Assembly (NCBI GenBank): GCA_022448365.1
Contig: JAKVCS010000001.1
Location: forward strand, 682,001-746,000
Length of the DNA stretch: 64,000 nt
Origin: Saccharospirillaceae bacterium
Lineage (GTDB): Bacteria > Pseudomonadota > Gammaproteobacteria > Pseudomonadales > Oceanobacteraceae
Direction: 5' to 3'
In this document: in pieces, positions 53,363 through 63,051 of the stretch
Position numbering within the stretch: position 1 is the stretch's first letter
Layout: every line of letters begins with the position of its first letter
The notes under the pieces: model-generated
Told to the model about the DNA's origin: nothing
Databases searched by the model: none
Seen by the model: only the letters and a program-made list of their open reading frames with translations
Translations under genes and position numbers: made by a program

Positions 53363-54069
53363 ACTTCTGTCAGATCCAAACAATAACCCTGACCACGCAC
53401 GGTTTTAATCAAATTAACCCCGAGACCAGCGGCGTTGAGTTTTTTACGTATTTTGCTGATGTGCATATCCAGTGTACGGTCGTAACGGCTGAATTCCCGC
53501 AGCAATACGTTTTGATACAAATACGCCTTGGTCAGCACTTCTCCCGTCTGATCCGCCAGCGCCTTTAATAAATCGTATTCCATCAGTGTGACACCCAGTG
53601 TTTGGCTGGTCGCCGTTTCGCTGAGAATCCGGACACTGGCCTGCTGGCTGTTGAATTCAAACAAATGCTGCGGTTGTCGACCTGCTACTGGTGAAAACAA
53701 TTCCGGATTACTGCGCCGCAGAATTGCTTCCACCCGCAAATGCAATTCCGTCATATTGAATGGTTTGATGAGATAATCATCGGCGCCGCTTTTAAACCCC
53801 TGAATCCGGTCTTCTTCTCCGCCGCGCGCAGTCAGGATTAAAACCGGGGTTTGTTTACGCAAGCGCAGCCCGGCAAGCACTGTAAGTCCGTCTTTCTCAG
53901 GCATCATAATATCGAGCAGAATCAGGTGGTAATCCTGTCGACGCGCCATGGTCAGGCCCAGTTCACCATCGTGTGCCGAATCCACCTGATAACCCGAATG
54001 CTGCAACTTCTCACACAATATCTGGTTAACTGTCAGGTCATCTTCAATGATCAGGATTCGTGCAACCAT
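53359..54069 (-). CDS. OmpR-family response regulator
   Basis: A 236-residue regulator. The receiver domain has the acidic pair EDD (9-11), the phosphorylated D53 in LLDIMMPEKDG, and the conserved Lys in LIKPF. The C-terminal winged helix has EYDLLKALADQTGEVLTKAYLYQ and the RTLDMHISKIRKKL recognition region. The start at ATG 54069 has GAGG five bases upstream. It is the first gene of a regulator-kinase-PepSY operon. Confidence 0.94.
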   Translation of the reverse strand: MVARILIIEDDLTVNQILCEKLQHSGYQVDSAHDGELGLTMARRQDYHLILLDIMMPEKDGLTVLAGLRLRKQTPVLILTARGGEEDRIQGFKSGADDYLIKPFNMTELHLRVEAILRRSNPELFSPVAGRQPQHLFEFNSQQASVRILSETATSQTLGVTLMEYDLLKALADQTGEVLTKAYLYQNVLLREFSRYDRTLDMHISKIRKKLNAAGLGVNLIKTVRGQGYCLDLTEV

Positions 54070-54261
54070 ACACACCTCGAATACTCGCGATTAAAACGAC
54101 AAAAGCCCCTGCCTCAAAGAGTCAGGAGCTCTGCAAACGCATCATACACTAAAATTACGAATGCTTTTCAATCGCGATTAATTATCGAGTCAGCGGCTAA
54201 AATGTGTAGCATTTTTACGTTTGTTACATTCAACCCCTGGCCGCAAACATCGTGCATAAAA

Positions 54262-54281
54262 AAACCCGCCGAAGCGGGTTT
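54262..54281 (-). terminator. Peroxiredoxin gene terminator
   Basis: AAACCCGC and GCGGGTTT pair around a TTCG/CGAA tetraloop; on the minus strand the stem is followed by a T-run, 20 bases after the peroxiredoxin stop. Confidence 0.85.
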
Positions 54282-54300
54282 TTCAGATACAGAGTTCAGC

Positions 54301-54903
54301 TTACAGCTGCTCAGTACCCTCAGACAGGTACTTAGCAACACCTTCCGGAGATGCATCCATACCCTTGTCACCTTTGTTCCAGCCAGCTGGACAAACTTCA
54401 CCGTGCTCTTCGTGGAATTGCAGCGCTTCAACCAGACGCACCAATTCGTCAATGTTACGACCCAGTGGCAGATCGTTGATGTTCTGAGCGCGAACAACAC
54501 CTTCTTTGTCGATTACGAATGCGCCACGCAGAGCAACACCGCCCTCAGTTTCAACATCGTATGCCTTACAGATACCGTGATCGATATCAGCAGCCATGGT
54601 GTATTTAACCGGACCGATACCACCCGCGTTGATATCCGTGTTACGCCATGCGTTGTGAGTGAAGTGAGAGTCAATGGATACAGAGATCACTTCAACACCC
54701 AGCGCTTTGAACGCGTCCATACGCTTATCCAGAGCGATCAGCTCGGATGGACACACGAAAGTGAAGTCCAATGGGTAAAAGAAAATAACGGCATATTTGC
54801 CTTTGATGGTTTCGGACAGAGAATACTCGTCAACGATGGTGCCATCGCCCAGTACCGCAGGAACGGTGAAATCAGGGGCTTGCTTGCCTACTAATACGCT
54901 CAT
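54301..54903 (-). CDS. Typical 2-Cys peroxiredoxin
   Basis: A 200-residue peroxide reductase of the AhpC/Prx1 class. The peroxidatic Cys is C51 in DFTFVCPSE and the resolving Cys is C171 in EVCPAGW. A GGIG loop and a C-terminal YL-containing helix (KYLSEG) match the over-oxidation-sensitive Prx1 pattern. An AAGGAG ribosome site precedes ATG 54903; the frame to 54963 is not needed. It is monocistronic. No AhpF gene is adjacent, so thioredoxin is the likely reductant. Confidence 0.94.
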   Translation of the reverse strand: MSVLVGKQAPDFTVPAVLGDGTIVDEYSLSETIKGKYAVIFFYPLDFTFVCPSELIALDKRMDAFKALGVEVISVSIDSHFTHNAWRNTDINAGGIGPVKYTMAADIDHGICKAYDVETEGGVALRGAFVIDKEGVVRAQNINDLPLGRNIDELVRLVEALQFHEEHGEVCPAGWNKGDKGMDASPEGVAKYLSEGTEQL

Positions 54904-55045
54904 ATTTGAACTCCTTGAAAGAAAGATTGCATAACTGCATGATTTGAACGGGATATGATACAACGCGTTTCAGGTTAATCCCACCTATACTGTCCAACAA
55001 CCAAGTTGTGATTAGTTTTTCCAATCGAGGCTATAGCAAAGCGCT

Positions 55046-55987
55046 ATGACGACGGCACACTGTTCTGAACATCCATCCGACCCGATCTCAGTGCCGGTCA
55101 CAAAACCACGTTTATACCGGACGTCATCAAAGCACTGGTTACGGCGTCACCGCCTGATCCTTATTACGATGATTTTCTCGCTCGCCACGCACGGTTTGTT
55201 ATTGATTACAGATTCATCAGAAAAACCATTGACCAGGCCTCAGGTGATTAACGCACAACTGGTCACCGCCAAACCACAGGGCACAAACGACCGGGACCAA
55301 GATCCATCACTGCGACAGAGTCAGACCGTGCAGCCCCAAACAGCCCAACAGCAAGGCATTGTTCGCGATATCGTACCCACGGAACCTGGGCCAAAGGAAC
55401 AGAAAGCGGTGCCAGCAACTGCGCCATCGACCGCTCAGAACATTATCAGTAGCCATCGTAGCGACACCCAACAAGTTACTGCAAAAAAAACAAACAGCAC
55501 CGAGACAAAACCAACAGTCGCTGTTGAGACAAAACAGCCGCCAGAAAACCCACAAACCGCGGCGCTCGCCGAACGCGTAAAACCCACTGAAAAAACAGAC
55601 CACAAGGATGCAGCCAAGCCACCAGCTAACAGCTCTGACATCAGCCAACAACAGCAGCAACAGCAACAGCAACAGGAACTGAAGAAACAAGGGAATGCAG
55701 AGCAGTTTTCTGATCCGGTTGAAAGAAATTATGTGCAACAACTGTTGACCCATCTGGATCAGAGAATCATTGCGCCTCAGTCTTTCAGTGGCAAAGTCCG
55801 GCTCAGTCTGACCATTAAATTCGGTCAGATTGTGACTCAGGTTGAAGTATTAACAAGCAGCGGTAATCCGCAAATCGATAGCTGGGTAACCAAAGCCGCC
55901 ATTGCCGCGAACCCTTACCCACAAACTCCACCGCAACTGAAGCAGCCCTACATATTCAGGCCGACGATAGATTTGGGGGGGAAATAA
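55046..55987 (+). CDS. TonB-like energy-transducing protein
   Basis: A 313-residue protein with one N-terminal membrane helix (about 33-52), a long Pro/Thr/Gln-rich periplasmic linker (60-220), and a C-terminal TonB-type domain (VRLSLTIKFGQIVTQVEVLTSSG, in parts; then IDSWVTKAA and YIFRPTIDL). The helix carries a His (THGLLL), as in TonB, where it contacts the ExbB/ExbD proton channel. The linker holds a run of ten Gln from alternating CAA/CAG codons (55646-55675). No exbB or exbD is adjacent. Confidence 0.85.
   Translation: MTTAHCSEHPSDPISVPVTKPRLYRTSSKHWLRRHRLILITMIFSLATHGLLLITDSSEKPLTRPQVINAQLVTAKPQGTNDRDQDPSLRQSQTVQPQTAQQQGIVRDIVPTEPGPKEQKAVPATAPSTAQNIISSHRSDTQQVTAKKTNSTETKPTVAVETKQPPENPQTAALAERVKPTEKTDHKDAAKPPANSSDISQQQQQQQQQQELKKQGNAEQFSDPVERNYVQQLLTHLDQRIIAPQSFSGKVRLSLTIKFGQIVTQVEVLTSSGNPQIDSWVTKAAIAANPYPQTPPQLKQPYIFRPTIDLGGK
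55646..55675 (+). repeat. CAA/CAG tandem repeat
   Basis: Thirty bases of CAA and CAG codons, largely CAACAG units, inside the TonB-like gene, encoding ten Gln. Changes in unit number would alter linker length without a frameshift. Confidence 0.8.
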
Positions 55988-56055
55988 AACGCGGCTGCGG
56001 CAAACACATGCTTCAGCCTTGGGGACAATTGCGACCTTAATAATCAGCGTATCAG

Positions 56056-56083
56056 AACCACCCGCCATTTAGGCGGGATGGTT
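56056..56083. terminator. Hairpin between the TonB-like gene and the RND pump gene
   Basis: CCCGCC (56061-56066) pairs with GGCGGG (56072-56077), and AACCA/TGGTT extends the stem past a one-base bulge. It lies between convergent genes and has weak T-tracts. Confidence 0.45.
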
Positions 56084-56123
56084 ATACGCGACCCTTGGCA
56101 TATTGATCTACAGGGTCACCAAT

Positions 56124-59100
56124 CTAAGACATCTTACCCAGATAGCGATACAACACAGGAACGACGATCAGGGTGAGCAAGGTCGAAACCAACAGCCCAC
56201 CAATAATCGCCCATCCCATCGGAGACCACATGCTGGAACCCGATAAAGTTAGTGGCAATAAACCACCAATGGTTGTCAGTGTTGTCAGTACGATGGGAAC
56301 AAATCGGGTTTGGGCAGCTGCTGCAATTGCTTCCAGTTGCTCCATTCCCTGCAGACGCATTTGATTGGCATAGTCCACCAGAATAATGGAATTATTCACC
56401 ACAATGCCCACTAACGACGTCAACCCGATAAACGCAGTAAAACTGAAGGTATAACCCGTTATAAACAATGCAACCAGAGCGCCAATTAAAGCAAAAGGAA
56501 TGGCGGCAAAGACAATCAGAGGCTGAATAAACGAGCGGAACTGCAACACCAGTACAGCGAAAATACCGAACACCGCCAGAATTAACGCTTTCGCCATGCC
56601 GCCAAATGCGCGCTTACGGTTCGCCTGTTCACCACCGACTGCATAATGAACACCATCTGGCCAGGCGTACTGGTCAAGCTGTTCAACCACAGCATTAGTA
56701 ACTTTCTCGGTGGTGAAGCCTGGTAATACATCCGCCGTCACGCGTGCCATACGCTCGGTATCAAAATGCTGAAAGCGCGCAATACTGGTTTCCAGCTGAA
56801 CATCGGCCACCTGTAACAATGGCACCAGTTTTCCATTTGCTGCCGGCACCTGAATGTCATCAAAGGTGGCCAATTCCGGACGTGGATATTCTGACAAACG
56901 CAATACCAGATCGTACTCTTCGCCATCGTCATCGCGATAAACTCCCATCGGCAATCCGACCAGCGCGGTACGAATGGTTCGGTCGATATTATTCAGCGGA
57001 ATTCCCAACATGGCGGCTTTATCGCGATTAATATTAACGCGTAAATCGACTTTGTATTTGCCCACTGGATTATCGACACCGACAATGCCCGGTGTGCGAT
57101 CCATTATATCGGCAACATCACGGGAAACCGCCTGAATTTTATCCAGGTCTTCACCAATCACACGAATCGCAACCGGAGCAACCACCGGAGGCCCTTGCAG
57201 AAATTCTTTAACAATAATCTGCGCCCCGGCAATATCGCCCAGTTCTTTACGCAGCTCAGCCACCATCGGTTCAACCACCCCAAGGTCTCCCTGTTTCAGG
57301 GTGACAAACAGCTGAGCAAAATTCACCGTCTGACGAGCTGGAAAAATATTGTAATAAATACGCGGATTACCACGACCAACATTTTGAGCAATATCCACCA
57401 CCAGCTCTTTGTCCCGTACGATCGCTTCCACCCGGTCGGCCATTTTCTGGGTCTTATCGAAGCCTGTGCCTTCTGGCATATCGATATTCACCAGAACCAT
57501 TGGTTTCTCAGCTTTTGGGAATAGACTCACGCCAATCATTGGAAACAATGACAAGCTGGCAATGAGCAACGTCAGAGAAATAGCCAGTACTTTGGCCGGA
57601 TGACGCAGTGCCCTGTCCAACCAACGCTTGTAAGCACCGGCAGAAATCGCTTCGAGTTTTTGTTGTGAACGGGTGGTTTTACTCGCCGACTTACCGAGCT
57701 TACTGGCAATCAGTGGTGTTAATGCCAGTGCAATCAGCAACGAAGCAAATAATGTCAGTACCACCGTCACCGGCATGGCCCGTAAAAACGTACCGGAACC
57801 ATTTTGCATTAACAGCATCGGTAAAAATGACAATACGGTGGTTAATGTTCCACTGGCGACGGCCCAGCCAACCTGGGAGCTTCCAGCAATGGCGGCTTGT
57901 CGTGGGGAATCGCCCTCGCGTAAATGACGCGCTACATTTTCCACCACGACAATCGCGTTATCGACCAATAAGCCCAGCGCAATCACCAAACCTACGATCG
58001 ACATTTGTTGCAGACCAAAGCCAGATAAATCCACCCAGCCAATAGCAATAAAGATCGATAACGGAATCGCGGTGACCACCACCAACGCAGGCTTAAAACC
58101 TAAAACAATGATCGACAATACCGCAACCAGAGCGAGACCCTGATTTAAATTACTGAAAAAGCCATCAATCTGACGCTCGACACTGGCACTCTGATCCATC
58201 ACGGTTTCGATTTCGATGGACTGAGGCAGACGCTGCTGCTGATAATCCGCCAGGTCTTGTTTAATGCCTTCCATCACCTGAAAAATCTGACTGCCTTTAC
58301 GCTGCACCACAGAAACGAATACCGCACGGCGATTATTAAATTTAGCGCGGTAACTCGGCAGACTTTCGGTCAGTGAAATATCAGCAATGTCGCGCAGATA
58401 AATCAGTCGCCCCGCATTGCCCTGAATTGCCTGTCCACGAACAACGGTATCCCCAATTGCCTGCAATGATTCATAGTCACCACTGGTACGCACGGTAAAC
58501 CGGCGACCACCGGCATTGGCATGTCCTCCCGGTAAGTTCTGCGCCGCGGTGTTTACCGCTGAATAAATTTCATCAAGACTGATTCCCATGCCGTTGACTT
58601 TGCGTTGATCAACCTGGATCTGAACCTCCAGTTTAGGCAGCGCTGCAATGTCTACACGCTTCACGCCACTAAGACGTTCTATGCGCTGTTCCATCGCTTC
58701 CGCATGGCGTTTTAATTGCTGATAACTGGCTGTTTCAGAAACCAGTGCCAATTGCAAAATACTGACATCCGCCGGAGAGATCTTATCAATATCCAGATCG
58801 ACAATACTATCCGGTAACTGATCGCGCACCCGTGCCACGGCCGACACCACATCGTCGTATTTGTCTTCCGGATCGGTACCATAAAGAAACTCTACGCGGA
58901 TAACCGCCAGGCCGTCTTCGACATTGGTTTTTACTTCACGTAAATCGTCCAGTTCATTAATGGCAGACTCAATCGGATCAACCACCAGCTTTTCCATATC
59001 CAGTGGCGTTGTGCCCGGATTCACCACTTTGATAATCGCGGCAGAAAAATCGAACTGCGGATCTTCAGAGCGTGGCATCGTAAAAAACGACACCACACCT

Positions 59101-59171
59101 AACAGAACCAGCAGCAAAAACATCACCAGCGTGAATTGGTGATTACGAATAGCGAGTGCAGGTAATTGCAT
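56124..59171 (-). CDS. RND efflux pump inner-membrane transporter
   Basis: A 1015-residue AcrB-type permease with 12 helices and two large periplasmic loops. The proton-relay Asp lies in GLVIALGLLVDNAIVVVENV (helix 4). N-terminal motifs (PRSEDPQFDFSAAIIKVVNPGTTP, in parts) and the duplicated FTAFIGLTSLVGIVVNNSIILVDYAN (in parts) fix the family. It pumps drugs, solvents or lipophilic compounds in exchange for protons. It lies 18 bases after its adaptor gene. No outer-membrane channel gene follows, so a TolC encoded elsewhere is likely used. Confidence 0.94.
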   Translation of the reverse strand: MQLPALAIRNHQFTLVMFLLLVLLGVVSFFTMPRSEDPQFDFSAAIIKVVNPGTTPLDMEKLVVDPIESAINELDDLREVKTNVEDGLAVIRVEFLYGTDPEDKYDDVVSAVARVRDQLPDSIVDLDIDKISPADVSILQLALVSETASYQQLKRHAEAMEQRIERLSGVKRVDIAALPKLEVQIQVDQRKVNGMGISLDEIYSAVNTAAQNLPGGHANAGGRRFTVRTSGDYESLQAIGDTVVRGQAIQGNAGRLIYLRDIADISLTESLPSYRAKFNNRRAVFVSVVQRKGSQIFQVMEGIKQDLADYQQQRLPQSIEIETVMDQSASVERQIDGFFSNLNQGLALVAVLSIIVLGFKPALVVVTAIPLSIFIAIGWVDLSGFGLQQMSIVGLVIALGLLVDNAIVVVENVARHLREGDSPRQAAIAGSSQVGWAVASGTLTTVLSFLPMLLMQNGSGTFLRAMPVTVVLTLFASLLIALALTPLIASKLGKSASKTTRSQQKLEAISAGAYKRWLDRALRHPAKVLAISLTLLIASLSLFPMIGVSLFPKAEKPMVLVNIDMPEGTGFDKTQKMADRVEAIVRDKELVVDIAQNVGRGNPRIYYNIFPARQTVNFAQLFVTLKQGDLGVVEPMVAELRKELGDIAGAQIIVKEFLQGPPVVAPVAIRVIGEDLDKIQAVSRDVADIMDRTPGIVGVDNPVGKYKVDLRVNINRDKAAMLGIPLNNIDRTIRTALVGLPMGVYRDDDGEEYDLVLRLSEYPRPELATFDDIQVPAANGKLVPLLQVADVQLETSIARFQHFDTERMARVTADVLPGFTTEKVTNAVVEQLDQYAWPDGVHYAVGGEQANRKRAFGGMAKALILAVFGIFAVLVLQFRSFIQPLIVFAAIPFALIGALVALFITGYTFSFTAFIGLTSLVGIVVNNSIILVDYANQMRLQGMEQLEAIAAAAQTRFVPIVLTTLTTIGGLLPLTLSGSSMWSPMGWAIIGGLLVSTLLTLIVVPVLYRYLGKMS

Positions 59172-59189
59172 AACGGTTTCCTGACTCAG

Positions 59190-60263
59190 TTACTTACTGA
59201 TAGCAGCAACGGCTGCATTCACAACCTTCAGCTCGCGACCGGGCTGAACATAAGGAGCACCTGCCACAATCACCTGATCGCCGGGACGCAAACCAGTGAC
59301 CACCAGATGCTCCCCATCCAGACCAATCAAAGGCAGGTGGCGCATCACAGGTTTTCCGTCGTCAACCAGATAAATATCCACACCACCGCGATCACCTTTG
59401 ACCATGGCGCTCATCGGCAACAAACTGACTTTCTGCTGCTGACTTGGCTTAATCAACGCATTACCAATAAAACCGGCCAGTAGTGACTTCGACTCACCCT
59501 GCTGATTTTTACCGGACAAACGTAACTCCACTTCGAACGTTTGCGTAGCATCAGCACGACCAGCCAATTCGCTCACAGTGGCATCAAATAACTGATCCGG
59601 GTAAGCATCAAAACGCACCTGAGCTGTATCGTTTAATGCTAAACGGACAATATCGCGATCCGTCACGCCGGCACGTAATACCCAGCCGGTTTTTGTCGAA
59701 GCAAACAGGAAGGCCGGTTTGCCGGTAGCGACCAATTCATTGGGTTCAATAAAACGCTTCAGAACACGACCCGCTGACGGTGCCCGAATGACCGCATGAC
59801 GCTGATTAAAACGGGCAACGGTCAAATCAGAACGGGCAACATCTACTTGAGTCTCGGCTTGTTGCAAACGATCGACCGACAGAGCGTTCGAACCCTGTAA
59901 CGACTGAAAACGCGTCAGGTTACGTTCGGCGTTGGCCAGTACCGACTCCGCCTTGGCTACCTCGGCATCAATCTCTTCCAAATCGAGTGATGCCAGAATC
60001 TGTCCTTGTCTGACCCACTGGCCCTCATCAACTTTCACCTTTCCGACCAGCCCACCGATCTTGAAAGCCAGGTTCTGTTCCGATTTGTTTTCCAGCATAC
60101 CGCTGATGTGAATATTACGAGCGTAATTCACTACATCGGCTTTTATCACTTCTACCGGCAATGGAGCCTGGGCAGAAACACAAACGCTGAGCAGTGTGAA
60201 CGTCAGAAGAACAACTGCCTGAGAGCGGCATGCTGTTAGGGATGAGCGCAGAAATGAGTACAT
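59190..60263 (-). CDS. RND periplasmic adaptor (membrane-fusion protein)
   Basis: A 357-residue adaptor, started at 60263 (MYSFLRSS) because GGAGG lies at ideal spacing; the frame opens 24 bases earlier. A Sec signal peptide ends near VSA (no valid lipobox Cys). The lipoyl/hairpin layout is typical: VKVDEGQWVRQGQILASLD, a coiled hairpin (AKAESVLANAERNL), then VIRAPSAGRVLKRFIEPNELV (in parts). It links the inner-membrane pump to an outer-membrane channel. It is first in a two-gene operon, divergent from a TetR gene that probably represses it. Confidence 0.92.
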   Translation of the reverse strand: MYSFLRSSLTACRSQAVVLLTFTLLSVCVSAQAPLPVEVIKADVVNYARNIHISGMLENKSEQNLAFKIGGLVGKVKVDEGQWVRQGQILASLDLEEIDAEVAKAESVLANAERNLTRFQSLQGSNALSVDRLQQAETQVDVARSDLTVARFNQRHAVIRAPSAGRVLKRFIEPNELVATGKPAFLFASTKTGWVLRAGVTDRDIVRLALNDTAQVRFDAYPDQLFDATVSELAGRADATQTFEVELRLSGKNQQGESKSLLAGFIGNALIKPSQQQKVSLLPMSAMVKGDRGGVDIYLVDDGKPVMRHLPLIGLDGEHLVVTGLRPGDQVIVAGAPYVQPGRELKVVNAAVAAISK

Positions 60264-60348
60264 ATTGGCCTCCAGAATGGTCGCCATCGTAATTAAAGGA
60301 ATGTATCGACTGCTGTGTTGTTGATAAAAACAATGGCGCTATTCGCCT

Positions 60349-60409
60349 CATGTTTACAGCGAGTACATAGTATGACGAGCATGTTTACACCGTCAACACA
60401 AAGTTGACG
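60349..60409. promoter_or_regulatory. Candidate TetR operator in the pump/regulator promoter
   Basis: CGTCAAC-ACAAA-GTTGACG (60391-60409) is a perfect 7-base inverted repeat with a 5-base centre, the size of a TetR-family operator. Next to it, CATGTTTACA occurs twice as a direct repeat (60349-60358 and 60380-60389). All lie between the divergent pump and tetR genes. Confidence 0.65.
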
Positions 60410-60465
60410 CTGCACACAGACTTGGGTTGAATGCCCACATACGAAATTAAAAACATGGAACGAAT

Positions 60466-61125
60466 ATGAGCGCAGCACGTCCTGCAGATCCTGAACCTCA
60501 ACCTTCTAACGCCACCTGTCAGTACCATCATGGCAACCTGAGAGTCGCATTGTTACAGGCTGCGGTTGAGCTGATTCGCGAAACCAGTGTGGAAGCGCTC
60601 AGTCTGAGAGCGCTGGCCAGGAAGGTGGGTGTATCGCAGACAGCGCCCTATCGACATTTTAAAGATAAAAATCATCTGCTGGTCGAAATCGCCAAAGACA
60701 CGTTTGCAGAAATGGTGATGGTCACCACCAAAAAACTGGACCGCGAGCAAACACCCCCTCAAAACGTCTGTAATTGTGGCCTGGCGTATCTGCAATTCGC
60801 GATCGAGAACCCAGAGCGCTACAAACTGGTGTTTGGTCCCAGTATTAAAAATCGCGAAAACTACCCAGACCTGATGGACGCCGGTATGCGTTCATTTGCC
60901 GTGCTGATGACATTAGTAGAGGAAGGTATCGCCAGCGGAGACTTCCTCGATCATTGCCCCAAGCTACTTGCCAATGCCTGCTGGACCGCTATGCACGGGT
61001 TTGCCTCGCTGGCGATCGACGGCTTTTATCAGCGCCAGGAACTGCAGGTCGATTTTGTGACATTAATGGAAGGTCAAGTGCAGTTATCCATGCGCGCCAT
61101 CCAGCGCCAGCCGAGCTGGGTATAA
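60466..61125 (+). CDS. TetR-family repressor of the RND pump
   Basis: A 219-residue regulator. The N-terminal helix-turn-helix is VEALSLRALARKVGVSQTAPYRHFKDKNHLL (in parts), preceded by a YHHGNLRVALLQAA helix. The C-terminal ligand domain has the WTAMHGFASL stretch of the TetR_C_33-like (WHG) group. It is divergent from the RND adaptor gene across a 200-base region that holds a perfect palindrome, so it probably represses the pump and itself, and is released by a pump substrate. Confidence 0.92.
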   Translation: MSAARPADPEPQPSNATCQYHHGNLRVALLQAAVELIRETSVEALSLRALARKVGVSQTAPYRHFKDKNHLLVEIAKDTFAEMVMVTTKKLDREQTPPQNVCNCGLAYLQFAIENPERYKLVFGPSIKNRENYPDLMDAGMRSFAVLMTLVEEGIASGDFLDHCPKLLANACWTAMHGFASLAIDGFYQRQELQVDFVTLMEGQVQLSMRAIQRQPSWV

Positions 61126-61275
61126 CAGCGCCGTTAGCGGCAGAAACCCATCTAATTTCCTGACCATAAAGACAACTTATGTCTTTTTATGCCGGGCTTT
61201 CTATTCCAGTATGAACATGCCACCAGACCAGACACCATCTGGCCCGCCTGTTTTGGAACCATGGTACATAAAAAT

Positions 61276-61317
61276 GCGTTTAAGGGGTGAATAAGCTGAA
61301 TTTAAACGCTATACTGC
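61276..61317 (+). promoter_or_regulatory. Candidate gcvT promoter with inverted repeat
   Basis: GCGTTTAA (61276-61283) is mirrored by TTAAACGC (61302-61309), and a TATACT -10-like box overlaps the right arm. The dyad lies about 75 bases before gcvT and could bind a regulator. No glycine riboswitch pattern was recognised. Confidence 0.4.
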
Positions 61318-61384
61318 CCGCCCTTTTTTATTGCCGTTGTGGCTGGTTGTGAGCCGAACGACAACAACTTTCAGGTAGGACGAT

Positions 61385-62467
61385 ATGGGTAAACAAACCG
61401 CCCTTTACGCAAAGCATATTGAAGCCAACGGCAAAGTCGTTGATTTTGGTGGCTGGGATATGCCAATTCACTACGGTTCGCAGATCCAGGAACACAATGC
61501 CGTGCGTGAAGACGTTGGTATGTTCGACGTTTCACACATGACCATCGTGGATGTGAAAGGCAGTGATGCCAAAGCCTACCTGCAAAAACTGCTTGCCAAT
61601 GACGTTGATAAATTAAAAGACACCGGCAAAGCGCTTTACACCGGTATGTTGAATGACGCTGGCGGCGTTATCGACGACCTCATCGTTTACAACATGGACG
61701 GCTGGTACCGCACAGTTGTGAACTGTGCCACCCGCGAGAAAGATCTTGAATGGATGGACAAACAGACCACTGGTTTTGATGTGTCACTGACTGAGCGTCC
61801 TGAACTGTCGATGCTGGCGGTTCAGGGTCCTAACGCGATTGAGAAAGTGAAACAGGTTAAGCCTGAAGCAGCGGAACTGGTTGGTGGCCTGAAGATCTTC
61901 CAGGGCCTGCCTCAGAGCGACTGGTTCTTCGCCCGCACCGGTTACACCGGTGAAGACGGTCTGGAAATCATGATTCCGGAAGCTGAAATTGCAGATTTCT
62001 GGCAAGCATTGGTAGATGCGGGTGTACAACCGGCAGGTCTGGGCGCTCGTGATACTCTGCGTCTGGAAGCGGGTATGAACCTGTACGGCAATGATATGGA
62101 CGAAACCATAAGCCCGTTACAAGCAGGCATGGGTTGGACCATCGCCTGGGAACCCGCTGAGCGCGACTTCAATGGTCGCAAGGCGCTGGAAGCCGAAAAA
62201 GCCAAAGGCGATATTCCTAAATTGGTTGGCTTGGTACTGGAAACCCGTGGTGTAATGCGTTCTCACCAAAAAGTGGTGGTAGACGGTATTGGTGAAGGTG
62301 AAGTGACATCGGGTACCTTCTCACCAACCCTGCAGCACTCGATTGCGATGGCCCGTGTTCCTAAAGGTACCGGCGACAGCTGTGAAATTGAAATGCGTGG
62401 CAAACTGATCCCTGCCCGCGTTGTGAAATTGCCGTTTGTACGCAACGGTAAAAAGGTTTTTGAATAA
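61385..62467 (+). CDS. gcvT: Glycine cleavage system T protein (aminomethyltransferase)
   Basis: A 360-residue T protein, which moves the methylene group from lipoyl-bound aminomethyl to tetrahydrofolate and releases ammonia. Family motifs are [20 protein letters not shown] (in parts) at the N-terminus, GMFDVSHM near 46-53, and [15 protein letters not shown] near residue 180; [19 protein letters not shown] (in parts) is near 220. AGGT lies just before the ATG. It heads the gcvT-gcvH-gcvP set, with 98 bases before gcvH. Confidence 0.97.
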   Translation: MGKQTALYAKHIEANGKVVDFGGWDMPIHYGSQIQEHNAVREDVGMFDVSHMTIVDVKGSDAKAYLQKLLANDVDKLKDTGKALYTGMLNDAGGVIDDLIVYNMDGWYRTVVNCATREKDLEWMDKQTTGFDVSLTERPELSMLAVQGPNAIEKVKQVKPEAAELVGGLKIFQGLPQSDWFFARTGYTGEDGLEIMIPEAEIADFWQALVDAGVQPAGLGARDTLRLEAGMNLYGNDMDETISPLQAGMGWTIAWEPAERDFNGRKALEAEKAKGDIPKLVGLVLETRGVMRSHQKVVVDGIGEGEVTSGTFSPTLQHSIAMARVPKGTGDSCEIEMRGKLIPARVVKLPFVRNGKKVFE

Positions 62468-62565
62468 AACCAAAGAATTTCGATAACGGCGCGTCTCATT
62501 CGACACGCCTTTATCTACCAACTTAAAACGAACTGAAAAAGCGTCAGACCGTACGGAGAAAACTG

Positions 62566-62949
62566 ATGAGCAATATCCCAACAGAATTAAAATACGTTGC
62601 ATCCCACGAGTGGCTGCGCAAAGAAGAAGACGGCACCATCACTGTTGGTGTTACCGATTTCGCACAAGAACAGCTGGGCGACGTCGTATTTGTTGAGCTG
62701 CCGGAAGTGGGAACTGAAGTAGCCGCCGACGACGATATCGCTGTTGTTGAATCTGTAAAAGCTGCTTCTGACATCTACGCACCGATCTCTGGTGAAATCG
62801 TAGCGATCAACGAAGACCTGGTCGATGCGCCGGAAAAAGTAAACGAAGACCCATACGGCGAAGCCTGGTTCTTTAAGATCAAGCCAGCCAACGAAGGCGA
62901 CTACGATGGCCTGTTGACCGCTGATCAATACGAAGCTGAGTGTAACTAG
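62566..62949 (+). CDS. gcvH: Glycine cleavage system H protein (lipoyl carrier)
   Basis: A 127-residue lipoyl carrier. The lipoylated Lys lies in [13 protein letters not shown] (near residue 65), with the acidic sheet typical of the family around it. It shuttles the aminomethyl group between P and T proteins. A GGAG ribosome site is present. A hairpin terminator between gcvH and gcvP suggests that gcvP is expressed at a different level. Confidence 0.97.
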   Translation: MSNIPTELKYVASHEWLRKEEDGTITVGVTDFAQEQLGDVVFVELPEVGTEVAADDDIAVVESVKAASDIYAPISGEIVAINEDLVDAPEKVNEDPYGEAWFFKIKPANEGDYDGLLTADQYEAECN

Positions 62950-62981
62950 TACTTCAGGTATCTGAGTTTCTGTAATTATCA

Positions 62982-63020
62982 AAAGCCTCGGCCTTGCTTC
63001 TGCACAACCGGGGCTTTTTT
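62982..63020 (+). terminator. Hairpin terminator between gcvH and gcvP
   Basis: AAAAGCCTCGG pairs with CCGGGGCTTTT (one mismatch) around a 16-base loop and ends in six T. It lies 33 bases after the gcvH stop, inside the gcv gene set, so partial termination or attenuation is likely. Confidence 0.6.
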
Positions 63021-63051
63021 CTTTCTGACATAAAGACGTACGAGACATCCC

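Noticed and set aside
53851-54894. A 347-codon plus-strand frame across the response regulator start and the peroxiredoxin gene
   Set aside because: It is antisense to two certain genes and crosses their promoter and terminator; its protein has no family likeness.
55646-55675. Phase variation by the CAA/CAG repeat
   Set aside because: The unit is a multiple of three, so slippage changes Gln number and does not switch the gene off.
61126-61384. A glycine riboswitch ahead of gcvT
   Set aside because: The paired conserved purine-rich cores of the glycine aptamer were not found; only a short dyad and a -10-like box are visible.
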